Below are positions 22,869 to 33,763 of a DNA stretch of 64,000 nt, one piece after another (within the stretch, counting starts at the first letter, position 1; each line of letters opens with the position of its first letter). A program made the position numbers and the translations under genes. The notes beneath the pieces are model-generated. The model ran no database searches. It saw only the letters and a list, made by a program, of their open reading frames with translations, and had not been told where the DNA came from. This DNA is from Sanguinoderma infundibulare (lineage: Eukaryota > Basidiomycota > Agaricomycetes > Polyporales > Polyporaceae), in NCBI GenBank assembly GCA_032821775.1, contig JAVLRN010000010.1:2232001-2296000 (forward strand), given 5' to 3'.

Positions 22869-24680
22869 CTAATCTTTGCCCTGCGCCCCATTCTCAAACA
22901 CCCTCTGTTACGAACATTGTCAATATAACAGCTATCTAGAGCCCAAACGATGCAGAAAGACTCACCATCAGAGCCCTCGTGCTCTCCAGGTGACTGCCGA
23001 TTTTCATCCAACCCAGCTGCACACGCGGGTACAAGTCGCCAAGGAGTCGTGCCCGAACGGCATCGCTCTCCGCCAGATTCTTTGCACGGTCACCGTTCAA
23101 AGCGACAAAGACCAGGGTCCACTGCACAGTCGTCGGGTCCGGAAGCACCTCGTCGAACGCTTCAACGGCCCAACGAAGGTCCTCGGCATCGACATCGAGC
23201 TCGTGCACCCTGCCGACCACCGTCCGGAGCATGGTCACTCGAGTCAACTCCTCGCTCACGACAGCGACGTCAAACGCCCCAAACCCGGTCGGCGGGAACC
23301 TGATCTCGTCGTCTTCGAGTTCGAGAAGGGGAGCATCCTTGTCGAAGTCCATCGCGCGGTTTTGGATGTACAGGCCCGGCCCAAGTCGGAAGGCGGACCC
23401 GTCGTCGTCGGCGACACGACACACGCGCCCAGCTTGCGTATCCAGAAGCCAATCATCTACAAGCAGTGGCTCATAGAACACTGCTGCGAGTGAGGGAATG
23501 GGGGCGAACTTGGCAGCCAGGTCGAGCTGGGTCTCCATCGGCAGCGAGCAGAGTTCCTTGTACAACATTTCGCGGAGGAAAGGGGTAGACACCTCGTAAC
23601 GGAACTCGGGGGACTTGCACGGGTTCGACCCGCGGTTGTGGACGTAAATGACCGGATTGGAGTCCGGGTAGAAGAAGTCAGGGGATAGCCAGTTATCGCG
23701 CATCATCTTCAGGAGGCTGTCGACCTTCTTAAAACAGTAAGAAGCAGGGTAAACGCAATATTCCTTCAAGTCTGCTTCCGGCCCTTCTGTGGATTTAAGG
23801 TGCCCGGAAGTGCCCAAGCAGGCGTCCGCTGATGGACCGAAGAAATCGAAGAGGTCGAGGGCAGTGTAGCCGCGACCCTTTGGTAACCACCGTGCCTCCG
23901 TTAAATACTCGTGGGCGTGGCTGTATGGTGCGTCAACCGGAAAGAACGTGACTTCCGCACTTGAGTGAAGTGAAATACGTACTGGAGAGTGGCCATCTCT
24001 CTACGAGTCCAAACGTCCATGACCCAAAACGACGACTCGCCGATCTCCTCGGTCCACTTCCAGCGTGCTGGGACCGGAGGCGCTGCTTGGACTACCAGGC
24101 CCCCGAGATCAGACTGTAGAACGATCTTCGGTGGCATGTTCAGATAGCAGTTGGAGTCGACCAAATACAGTGCACGGCTGGGTACTGGGATATCGATAGG
24201 CTTGTTCCACTGTAGTCGATGTGCCTTGAACCCAGTTTCGTCGAAGGTGAAAGCGTCTTGGCTATTGGGGAAGAGCACCACGGGTATGCGAGCCCGTAGA
24301 GCTACGCCAAGGGCACAGTAGAGGAAGAGTGTTTTCCCTGTAATAGAGTCAGAAGTGCAACATCGTCAAGGACAGGACCCAACGGCAAACATACCAATTC
24401 CGCGGTGCCCAGTCACAACCAGGCCGTGTTGTGGCTTTTTGCCGGCCACGACAGCCTCATGTTCGGAGAGCATGTGGTCGCATATACTGAGGTATTCGTC
24501 GCGGACGAGTACGAAATCCTCGTGCGCTAAGCTTGCCAGATCACGATGTAGGATCCTAAAGCCTTCGCCGACTTCGTATCTCTTGATGAAACATTTTCCA
24601 TTTTGCCAGAGATCTTCGTAGAGCCGTTGCATGCAGTAGTGCCGAGGGCCGAGGGTGACTTTGATGATGTAATCAGCCAT
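22869..24680 (-). CDS. P-loop NTPase of a fungal multicopy family (Crinkler/RHS-like layout), intact
   Basis: Exons 24680-24395, 24337-23983, 23920-22966 and 22904-22869 close in phase to give 543 residues. Walker A is TGHRGIGKTLFL, split by intron 1 between GHRGI and GKT. A beta-strand PVVLFP, FDETGFKAHRL and ALYLVDSNCYL follow. The C-terminal half has conserved family blocks: MMRDNWLSPDFFY, FRYEVSTPFLREML, RVCRVADDDGSAFRLGPGLY, FGAFDVAVVSEELTRVTMLRTVV and WTLVFVALNGDRAKNLAES. The last two resemble the spacing of degenerate restriction-endonuclease-like domains in RHS/Crinkler proteins, but no complete D...ExK is visible. This is the only undamaged copy of four in the window. Function is unknown; the family link is inference. 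Confidence 0.72.
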
Positions 24681-24949
24681 GATCGTGGTTGCTTGGATGG
24701 TTGAAGGGAGAGAAGACACGGCGGCGTCTGTTACGAGCCCTCGCGGTTCAGATACTGCGGTGACACAAATGGAGAACAATAGGGGCCTGTGGCGCGGAGT
24801 CCTACACATGAGATTACGTCAACGTAACACGGCACCGCATGCCAGGCCTTTACAAGATACTTAAATCGCCTGGCGCTTTGCTTCGTTCGGCTGCGGGAGC
24901 GGATGTGCGCCACTGCTGAAGGGGGGAGACGAGGTGGACACCGGAGGGG

Positions 24950-25766
24950 GAAACGAGACGGGACTCCCGCTTTGCCGGCCGCGCCTCTGTTTCGTTTTCC
25001 TGACCCATCCCTTTCTCGAACGCATTTTGTTACAAACTTTGATTTCAGCGTCACTGCCTTAGCGAAGCCTACGAACTCACCAGCAACTTCCTCATCGCGA
25101 CTGCCGAGTTGCATCCACCCTGGGTTCACACTCGGACACAAGTCCCGGAGCCCCTCGCGGAAAGCGTCGCTCTCCGCCATGTCCCTGGCACGCTCGCCGT
25201 CCAAGTCGACATAGACCAACGTCCAGCGCACCTCCTCCGGATCGGGAAGCAGCTTGTCGAATGCCGCGATGGCAGCACGGATGCGCGCCATCATGTCCTC
25301 GACATCCGGCCTGTCAACGACCGTCCTGAACATGGTGACCCGAGTTGTATCCTTGCTCATGACGGCTGCGTCGAGCGCCCTGAACCCGGAGAGCGGGAAG
25401 AGGACATCGTCGTCCTCGACTTCGAAGCCGGTACCTCCGGCTTAAATTCCATTGCGCGGTCGCAGATGGTGAGGTCCCGTTCGGGGCAGAACGCAGAGCC
25501 CTTTTCGTCGGCGACACGGCAAACGCGCCGGGATCGGGCTGGGCGACGGATCGAAGAGATCGAGGGGAGTATAGACGGCATTGCGATGTCCTGGGTTCAC
25601 CCATTCCGCCCGCCCTAGATCTTACCTTCTCGCTTGCTATGCGGTCTGTACTGTCGGCCAGGATGTCGACGACGTCATAATTGAAGACAAATGGCTCTCC
25701 TTTTTGCCAGACCTCGTCGTATGGGTATTGGATGCGGTAGTACACACTGGAGACCTTAGCAACCAC
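24950..25766 (-). pseudogene. P-loop family relic 3: NTPase domain deleted
   Basis: It begins with the family N-terminus (MVAKVSSVYYRIQYPYDEVWQKGEPF). After ~45 codons it jumps to the C-terminal region (RRVCRVADEKGSAFC, DTTRVTMFRTVV, VRWTLVYVDLDGERARDMAESDAFREGL, GWMQLGSRDEE), with frame changes near 25560 and 25375. The Walker A exon and the middle third are missing, the same architecture of loss as the relic at 10069-11081. The terminal exon sequence at about 24960-25020 no longer reads in frame. Confidence 0.75.
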
Positions 25767-26023
25767 GGTGGCTGAAGGGAAACAAAGAGGAGGCGATCCC
25801 TTTTACGTGAGAGCACGTAAACATCCGCCAGTAGCGTCCGACGGCTTCCAGCTGATGATTGCGAAATGTGAGTGCGCGAAAGAGACGAAGTTGGGTAGAC
25901 GTACTCGTAATGTTACACCGGCATGCGTGTTGCGGTATGGGCTGCGAAGACCAGAAAGAAAACAGGCAGACCGTGATGCTCGCAAACAACACTAAATGAC
26001 ATACAAATAATGTACAAACGCAG

Positions 26024-27403
26024 CTACTCAACCGCACAAGATTTCATGGAGCGTCTCAACGCGCTGACGGACTTGTGCAGGTCAACCTCCACACACGTCT
26101 CCGGCCCATTATACTCAACAACGGACCTCCAGAAAGCGCCTCCGCTCGGGGACGGGTGTACTGAAGGACCGTCCCAGTAAGACGGACGAGACAGCAAATG
26201 GTTGAATGTGTCGGCGGCGCCACTCAGATGGAGCACGCCGGCGAGCGCGGCATGCACCCGGAGCAATCCTGGATTAGGTAGATCGACGCCCGACCTGCTG
26301 TGGTCGACGAACACGACGTGGCTGGTTACGTGCTGAGAGCCCCGGTACCGCGGGTGCATGTAGCTCTTGATCTCGTACCGGTTTTGCGTCTAGAAAAGGT
26401 CTTCAATGACATTGGGACAGACTACAGGAAGGAAATCACGGACCTCGGTAGAATGTAAACACCACCTAAACATCCTGAACCCAGTCGTGGCAGACAAGTT
26501 CACGAAGAGGGTGTTCTGGGGACCGTTCGCCTCGTCCGCAATGGCATTGTCCACAGCGCAATATCGCTTCAACATGCCAAACGTGATGTCCTGAGTGGGA
26601 ACATCTGTGAGGCTCCGTTCTAGTACGGAAAGCGCGTGGCGTACCTGATCCGCAGCGACTCCATGCGCGAAGACTTGACAATCCAGAATCGGCACAACCA
26701 CAGAATCTAAGAAATCGGCGTCTGCGGGTAGCGGGCGAGAGTCGTTGTATGCATTGCAATCGTAGCATCCCGACATGAAACAGAAGTGATCGTCTCGGGC
26801 CATGACCTGGATGCGCTGAGCGCGCGGTGTACGAGAAGTAGCGTGCTACTCACCTGTTCTTTCCAACGACGACAACGATCGCTGGGCCGCCCCATTTCTA
26901 CATCGACCCCAGATTCCGGCAATTCTTTGGAAAACCGGTTTGCGTATCCATGGGCGTAGACTGGAAACGGGCATGGAGATCATCGACAGCGCATATTTAG
27001 AGAATGACTCACATGGCCACAGGAGAAACGCCGCCCAGGTCGAGGAGAGTTGCTGCAGTGCTCGAGCTAAGCCCGGCGCATGCTCGCCAAGTGGGCCCTC
27101 CAGGGTGGCATGGTCGCCACATACGCATATAGCCGCAGAGACGTACCGTTTGCCCGCGACTATACCAAGTTCATCTGCGATAGAGTACATGACATCGAAG
27201 AGCCTCAACGGTGTAAACGTTAAACGCAGCGGGAAGGTGCTGTGGAGGCGTTCTACCCACACGGGAGGGGGGAGTTGAACCGAGTCTGACTTGAAGATGT
27301 CGAGGTATTGCTGGGCGCGTTCGCGGAGACGGTCATCGGAAACGTTTGCATCCTGAATGAGATTGTCGACGGCGTCCGTGAACTCGGCGGCCAAGGGGTG
27401 CAT
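26024..27403 (-). CDS. HNH-family protein with both HNH histidines replaced
   Basis: Exons 27403-27013, 26960-26854, 26806-26444 and 26389-26024 give 408 residues in phase. It is paralogous to the gene at 29758-31524: both share YxIADELGxVxGKRYV, LSSTWAAFxLWP, a RDDHFCFMSG / RRDGHKCILSG strand, and GVDLPxPxLLRxHAALAGVL. The zinc/catalytic positions differ: CHIF of the paralog is CQVF here (Gln210), and the later His is Thr in NLSATTGF. I therefore read it as a catalytically dead HNH-like protein. I chose the ATG at 27403 because a TATA-like motif lies ~85 bp upstream; an in-frame ATG at 27499 overlaps the promoter. Confidence 0.72.
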
Positions 27404-27484
27404 CCAGTCTAGCAATGGAGAAGGGGAAAGAGGAGGAAAGAAATCAAACGGAAGCTGGGAGTTTGCTGGGTGGCAGGCAGTACT

Positions 27485-27491
27485 TATATAT
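27485..27491 (-). promoter_or_regulatory. TATA box of the HNH-like gene
   Basis: TATATAAG reads on the minus strand ~85 bp upstream of the ATG at 27403, spacing that leaves a ~50-bp 5'UTR. It argues against starting translation at 27499. Confidence 0.5.
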
Positions 27492-27602
27492 GTACCCATC
27501 AAGCGCTTACTAAGCTATGAGCGCTTCTGGCTCTGGTGCCGTCCATCCAGCGTCACTAGTCGGTTCAATCTTATCCGCAGCGCATGCTTCAAAAGACTGG
27601 GA

Positions 27603-27619
27603 GGAAACATTAAGATATC
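27603..27619 (-). repeat. Target-site duplication, 3' copy
   Basis: GATATCTTAATGTTTCC on the minus strand immediately follows the poly(A) of the retroposed segment. The 17 bases are identical to 29703-29687. Confidence 0.85.
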
Positions 27620-29686
27620 TTTTTTTTTTTTTTTTTTGAGACAGGTTATAGATAGGTAAGTACGTAGATACATCGGTGCACAGTATCTACTCGTTCCGGC
27701 CACATGTGACTAGAAGGCAAAACAAAGCTATCAAACCAGTATCCAGCGTTCGTTAGAGATCGCGCCCCCGGCACACAGCCGCAATGGCGAGGCTGGTCCC
27801 CACCCGAAGGCAGCAAGGGGATACCACACCGGGACTACAACAGCTCAACGTACCCCGTGCCAGCGGCCACCTAGTGCCCAACCGCCCGAAAGTAAAAATA
27901 GAGTCCGTGTCGAACGAGACCGTGTCAGAACCCACGAAAATAAAAAGCGGCCCACCCCAGGTCCCAGCGCACACGATCAGCGCGCTGAAGGACGTCCTGT
28001 CTTGTTGCTTCACCTCGCGTTACATTTTACTGACGCGGGCATCGCCTACTCTTGCTGATGTCACGGCAGGATCCCACGCGGCCGACAGGTCGGCAGCGGT
28101 GGTTCAGGTGGATTGAAACCGGGGGGGCCGCTATATAAAGACGTTGAGAACGCTGCAGCCACCAGAGCGCGCAGCGTCTGCATAGGAGAGGAGGGGCTTG
28201 AGGGCGCCAGAGAGCGCCGGCCGCGAGGGGGTCACACGGGAGGAACGCGTCACGCGACGCCGGATGCAACTGAGAAGCCGGCGGCGGAGGGCCGCCAGCT
28301 GGGCCAGGACTCGGTCAAAGTCCTTGGCGCCGGAATGAGGAGAGGCGCGCGCCTTGTTCGCGTGCACGGGCACAGGCACGGGGGCCTTGACGGGGGCCGG
28401 GATGGACGCTGCATCAGAAATTCCCAGGAGTTCTGAGACGTCTGTCACAGACGTTTCAGACATTTTCAGACATTTTCAGATAAATTCAGACCCATTTCAG
28501 ACATGCCAGAGGTCAGAGGTCAGAGGTGCAAAACTACCCTGTCAGACATTTTGAAAGGGACACTCACAGTGCAGTGAAAGGTCCAACAAGACCCACAATG
28601 GCTCGGATGCCCCCTACAAACACCCTCCGATGACGAAACCAGTGCACGATGGGCGCCATCGTCGGCAATACTGGTCATCGCCGTGCGTCAATGTGCAAGC
28701 ACTGACGCGCTCTCCAGTCCCCGCGCGTGGACCGCGCGCTCCCAGACGGTTGCGCAAAAGCAATAATACCTCCTGCACTTCAAACCGTGGCGCCGCAAAG
28801 GGTGGGCGGCCGACGGTAGGTTAATGTCTGTGTTTTCACCCTCTTAGGCGCCCTAAGCGCCAGGTATCCAGACGTTCAGAACTCGTGTGAATTACTGATG
28901 TGGGGTGGGAGTGGCGTCCATCGGCGTGGGGGGGCGCAGCGCAGAAAAAGTGGAGGCGCCAGCCGAGGAGGGGCCGGGCGCAGAAGGAGAAGGGGAGCCG
29001 GTCGGGAGGGGACCGGGCGTGGTGGGAAGGATGGGGGAGCCGGCGTAGGAGATGCCGGGTGAGGGAGGGGTGTGGGGAGGGGCTGGGGCGGCCCTGGGGG
29101 CCTGGGCCTGTGGGGACCGGTCCTGGGCCTTGCGCTTCTGCGGGGCGCGTGGGGAAGGGGAACGAGGGCGAGGTGCGGAGGGGTCGTGTTTGAATCGGAC
29201 AGGGTGGGGAATGTACATCCGCTGACGGACGTTATCCCAGACGGCCTCAGGGTGGTCGTCGTCGCAGGACTCGCCGTCTTCGTCTTCTTCATCATCAGAG
29301 GTGGGGTCAGGGGCATCCTGCAACTCCTGGATCGCGGTACGAACCTCCCGCGACTCCAAATGAGTGTCGATGCCGAGTTTGAGGAGGTATTTCAGGCCTT
29401 CCGTTAGGGAGTCCCCAGGGACGTCCTCGAGGTGCTGGAACATGGCGAAGCACATCTGGAGGAGGATGATGGCGTGAGAGGAGGCAGCAGTGTGCTGCAC
29501 AAACGCCTCAGTGGTGTAGGACTTGCCAAAGACATTGGCGATGGGCTTCGTGGTGTTGGAGACGAGGTAGGAGAAGTCCCCAGGATCAGGGGAGGGGAGG
29601 GCGGAGAGGTCGGCGGGAGGACAGAGCATCTTCTTGACTTGGGCGCTAACGGGAGATGGTGGTGGTACGAGGTCAAGAAGGGTGGT
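27620..29686 (-). mobile_element. Retroposed segment: 5'-truncated copy with poly(A) tail
   Basis: The 2067-bp segment is bounded by identical 17-bp direct repeats. Read on the minus strand it ends in 18 consecutive A (27637-27620). These are the hallmarks of target-primed reverse transcription. A long frame is open from the very 5' junction (29686), as expected for a 5'-truncated transcript, followed by ~1.25 kb without a convincing frame. No reverse transcriptase is encoded, so it was mobilised in trans or is a fragment of a non-autonomous element. An AT-rich TTCAGACAT microrepeat lies near 28455-28505. It sits between the two HNH paralogs. Confidence 0.8.
28892..29686 (-). pseudogene. Truncated ORF carried by the retroposed segment, unknown protein
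   Basis: An uninterrupted frame runs from the insertion junction at 29686 to the stop at 28892, 265 codons; the first ATG is at 29629. The N-terminal part has hydrophobic helical stretches (AIILLQMCFAMFQHLE, LTEGLKYLLKLGIDTH). An acidic run (SDDEEDEDGESCDDD) and a Pro/Ser/Ala-rich low-complexity tail with a basic RKAQ patch follow. I do not recognise the family. There are no introns, consistent with reverse transcription of a spliced or intronless RNA. The native N-terminus is missing. Confidence 0.55.
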
Positions 29687-29703
29687 GGAAACATTAAGAT
29701 ATC
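29687..29703 (-). repeat. Target-site duplication, 5' copy
   Basis: GATATCTTAATGTTTCC directly precedes the 5' end of the retroposed segment on the minus strand. The flank before it (GTGCTTT) is T-rich, as expected at an endonuclease nick used for priming. Confidence 0.85.
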
Positions 29704-29757
29704 AAAGCACCAATTCATTTGTCGACTACGTATTGATTCGGCTATTCGGCACCACTA

Positions 29758-31524
29758 CTAATCGGAGCTAGCGATCTGCATTCCCCCAACCAGTGTCTGC
29801 CAAGGTTCATGTCCTTCGGATTCCACCATGTCCTTGAAGAAAGCCTCTCCATCGGCGCTGGGCACAGGAGGATTGCCTGGACCCCTGCGGTCTATGATCG
29901 AATCGAAAACACCGGCAGCGCCGCTCATCCGGAGGACACCCGCCAAAGCAGCATGGAGTCGTAACAACTCTGGATCAGGAAGATCAACTCCCCTCGCATC
30001 GTATTGACGCTTCCCAGGCCGCAGAGGTCTCGACGGGCCGGGTTCGGGGCCATCAGATGCTGCTACGAAGGTGGCATCCTGGGAGTGGTCCTCCAGCGTG
30101 ATCTGAGACGGAATGTTGTCGTCATGCATCGAATTGTACCTTGGTTTGTAATCCTTCACTTCGTAGCAGTTTGCACCCTGTATGAATGTTGATGCAATGT
30201 TAGAACAGCAAAGTGTAACGCATGGTACCAGAACGTGCGCACCTGGGACGGTTTCGGCTTCAAGCACCAGGCGAAGCAATCGAACCGGGTGTGATACTTC
30301 CTGGTGAGCGTAATGGCGTTCTGTGGCTTGTCCATGAGCTCCATGTCGTCGATATACTTGCTATCGAGCTGACAGTAGTGCTGCAGGATCTCCAAAGTGA
30401 CAGCCATGGAGCGGAACTACGAATCGAATAAGAACCGGCGTCACGTACTATTTGACACCGATGGACGACGTACTTTATCATTTCCGGTCTTGCTTTTGCT
30501 GCTGTACACCGCAAGCGCACGCTGGAAAATATGACAAACTTCCAAATCATCCGTAAATGCCTCCGGGTCGGCGCAACCAGCCCGTTCCAGGTCTTCGTAG
30601 TGAATCGGGTCCACGCGGCCGCTCAAGATACACTTATGACCGTCACGTCGAAGCAGCTGTACACCGTAAACTGAAGTTAGTGTGATATCATATGGTCTGT
30701 AAGGTGATAAACTATGCTGACCATGGCTCGTAACTTGCTGTCCCGATTTTCATCCAGCCCATCATCGATCACAGACTCTGTCTCCCCTCTGGTTGGAGTA
30801 GCATTACTAGAGACCTCAGCGAGGGGGAGAATCGCATTCGTTCGCTGGGCATAAACTAAATACGTATAGCTGTCAGCCTGTCAGCCATGGAGGAGAGGGC
30901 GTACTCGGACGTACACGGCCACAGCATGAATGCCGCCCAAGTGGAAGCGAGACGTTGCAAGCCCTTTGCAAGCGCCTCTTGCTTCTGCTCCGGCGAAGGG
31001 CCAGCCTTGTCCGCGTCGACAGCGCAGGCGCAGACAGCGCCGACAACGTATCGCTTTCCCTTTACAAGCCCGAGGTCGTCGGCAGTGTCGTACATCACCT
31101 TGATGAGATTTTTGACCGTAAACCGATCAAACATCGGCACCAGAGCAACGCGGGGTGAGACACGCCTGACCCAATCCGGCGTATCGAGATCAGCGTAGCG
31201 CGGGTCGTCAAAGATAGCAAGATGCTTCTGCGTTCGAGCATACAAGTCCTCGACTTTGTCCGGACCTGTGAGGATCGCCTGGACTACGTTCCCCACACCT
31301 GGGTATGTGTCCAGCGTAGAGAGTCCATAGCTGCGAGTAGAAGCCGGAGATGATGCATTGGAGGAAGAGGGGGAGAGCAGATCGGGGACATCCCCCGATC
31401 TCAGCGGAGTGTGAGGACGAGGGACCTGGGCAGGACGTTCCGGACCCTCGTCGGACAGGCTAGTCAGGCTTGACTCGCTCCCATCATCAGTGATGGCTGA
31501 AGGGTTGCGAGAGTGGGTGGGCAT
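29758..31524 (-). CDS. HNH endonuclease-domain protein (HNH_2-like)
   Basis: Exons 31524-30915, 30855-30722, 30656-30474, 30416-30243 and 30177-29758 close in phase to 506 residues. The N-terminal ~60 residues are Ser/Pro-rich. A helical region (GKRYVVGAVCACAVDAD, LASTWAAFMLWP) follows, then the HNH module: LLRRDGHKCILSG with Cys257, His290 in LEVCHIF, Asn342 in KPQNAITL and His351 in RKYHTRFD. This is the layout of the large fungal HNH_2 (PF13391-type) family. Members are predicted DNA-cutting enzymes, often found near transposons; a host role is not established. The HNH residues are intact, unlike the paralog at 26024-27403. Confidence 0.8.
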
Positions 31525-32295
31525 TGGTGTTCGAGTGGAGTGGGAAGCGAGGGAACAGTGAGAGGTGAGGGCGGGAGAACTGACTGCTGGCTCCTTGGCG
31601 AAGCGTCCCGATATATGTATGGGCCCGTTCGGAGAGATCTCCCATGAACCGTGGGAGCACTACCCTCTGAGCGCCCTCGTACTTGGGTTGTGCACTCGTG
31701 CCGCAGCCATTCCAGCCATCGATAGTCTATCGCGAAGATCCAATTGTTCCCAGCCAGCTCGGGCGCGCATGCATCACGCTTCTGAGCAACGGCATGTTCT
31801 GCGAAGAGACCCTGTAAAGCATCATTAGAACTCATCACAATCAACTCGTACCTCGAAGTTCCGCTGTACCCGGGCGGTGATCTATATCCCCCAGTCCCCA
31901 TCTGAGCGGCATCCTTGGCTAGTGCCCCTCGGTGCTGGACCGAATACTGTCTTCCCTCCTTCGCGGGAGTCTATCAGGCGTCCAGCGGCGACTTTTCTGG
32001 GCCAAGGTGGGCGCAAATTTCAAAATCTCTGGGACTGGCGGAAGATTACAGAATGATCGCAGACTCTTCGGAGGCTATCGACTCACATGCACCCACAGAC
32101 CTCAACAAAGACTTCCATTTGCTGCGATCCGACCCGCCGAAATGCGGTCAGCTTAGGTCAATTTCCGTTCATGAACATCATGCGTGTTCCATCCTGACAA
32201 GTGATTAGATGGCACAATAAGCTTGGATGCAAGACAACGAATATTCACGTTCAGCACGAAAAACAAAAAGAGCTGCTAGCACTCTCACCTGTATC
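31525..32295. other. Intergenic between HNH gene and protease pseudogene
   Basis: Only short shadow frames. The ~150 bp above 31524 are the presumed HNH-gene promoter. Confidence 0.4.
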
Positions 32296-33763
32296 TCAGT
32301 TGGTGGTGGCGCTGGCGAACGGGGTCGTGGCGGAGCCGACGCGCGCGTTCCCGTAGTCGTACACGGAGTAGAACCGCTCGAGGAACGGGATGCCGTTGAC
32401 AAAGTCAAGGCCCTTCCCAGAGTTCGTGCCGAGGTCGCATATTATGAGGTACACACCGTCGGCGTCACCGCCAATGAACACGTTCAGCTGCAAAGCGGAG
32501 GTGGGCGGGCGGGTGAGCAAGGGCGAGTCAACACCGAGACGAAGGTGGCAACAGCGCTTGGGGGAACGTACGGAACGGGGCCAGATCTGCGCATTGGGCG
32601 TGAGCTCGGAGGTGTTGCCGCCGATCTGGAAAAAGAGGCTCTCGAGCTAGGCGAACTGGGCCGGGGTGAGCTTCAGCATCCTGGTGGTGCTGTCCAAGAC
32701 GGCACCTGTTGTCTGCTGGTATTTTGAGGATGTATCTGATTTTAACGAAATGGACAAGTCCATGAGTTCATTTCGGGTCTGCCAAAGGCATTTGAGCGAC
32801 AAACCAGTGGCGATGCAAAGAAGGGTGAAGCCGGTGTCGGCGATGCCAGCCGAGGAGGAGAGGATGGTCGTTCCCGAAGAACCGTAGGTGATCGACTGAT
32901 TGAAACCGACATACTTGGGGCCGGTCAAAGTCACTGGGCCATGTGCATCTTTGTCAGTCAGAAAAACGCCCCCATACAAGCTGAGGCTTACATGTATGCG
33001 ATATCGCCAGTGAATTTGCTCTCGTCGACGCCGCCGAACGTCAGCTCTCCATCGGTGACCGACTCCACAATCGGGGGCTCGAAGGAGATCATAATGAGGT
33101 TCGCATCAATCGAGCCCGCTGCGAAAGCAGTGTCGAGGACAGTGGGGACTTCACCCCCGGACGAGGTCGTCCCGTTGGTCAGGCGGACGGGGACAATACC
33201 GAGAATACCGTCCACGAGATCGAAGCAGCTGGAGCTTGGGGCGACACAGATGCTCTGCTTCTCGATGACGAGGTCGCCAATCGTCGCAGTGTCGATGTAC
33301 TCCTCCCCGGAAAACGTAGCCGGCCGACTGCGAATACAAACCGACCTATCAATGACGCCTTCGCGTTCCCGCCGCGCGCATCGGACTTATCACCTTCTCA
33401 CCCCTGTCGATGCTGCTGCTGGTCTTGACGTACTTCTTGCCCGCGCCGACCCATGTGCTGAACGAGCCGGTATCGATGATCAGGTTGTACGGCATCGTCG
33501 GCGAAGACGCTCGTGGTATAAGATACCACCTGGTTCATCACCGGTTCATCGATGTCCGCAGAGATATCCGAGCATGCATGCGTGTGCGACTTGAGCATCT
33601 GCGCTCGTGCCTGGTTCGCCTGGCGATGCTCGCAGCGCCGGTCCGGGTTGAAGCGGCGGGCGATGGACAGTGTCCAAACGGGAGAGTCGCGGACGACGAT
33701 CGGGTTCGCCGAGACAGCGACCGCCACAGTAGCGAATGCGAGCAGCGCTCAGAAGCGAACCAT
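32296..33763 (-). pseudogene. Polyporopepsin-type aspartic peptidase pseudogene
   Basis: Homologous along its length to the intact genes at 34081, 37890, 43064 and 53886. It keeps the propeptide start (SANPIVVRDSP), FTGDIAYM, DTGFTLL (second active-site Asp motif, altered) and the C-terminus GxPFLERFYSVYDYGNARVGS. Lesions: TGA at the sixth codon after MVRF (33751-33749); a frame change that destroys the first DTGS region (about 33530-33410); and TAG in PAQFA|LESLFFQ at about 32650-32648. Spacing between the propeptide and the first motif is also shortened. It lies just downstream of the intact gene at 34081-35621 in the same orientation. Confidence 0.85.

Noticed and set aside
28131..28463. 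110-codon minus-strand frame inside the retroposed segment
   Set aside because: Not continuous with the main frame, low complexity, no motif; treated as 3'UTR-like sequence.
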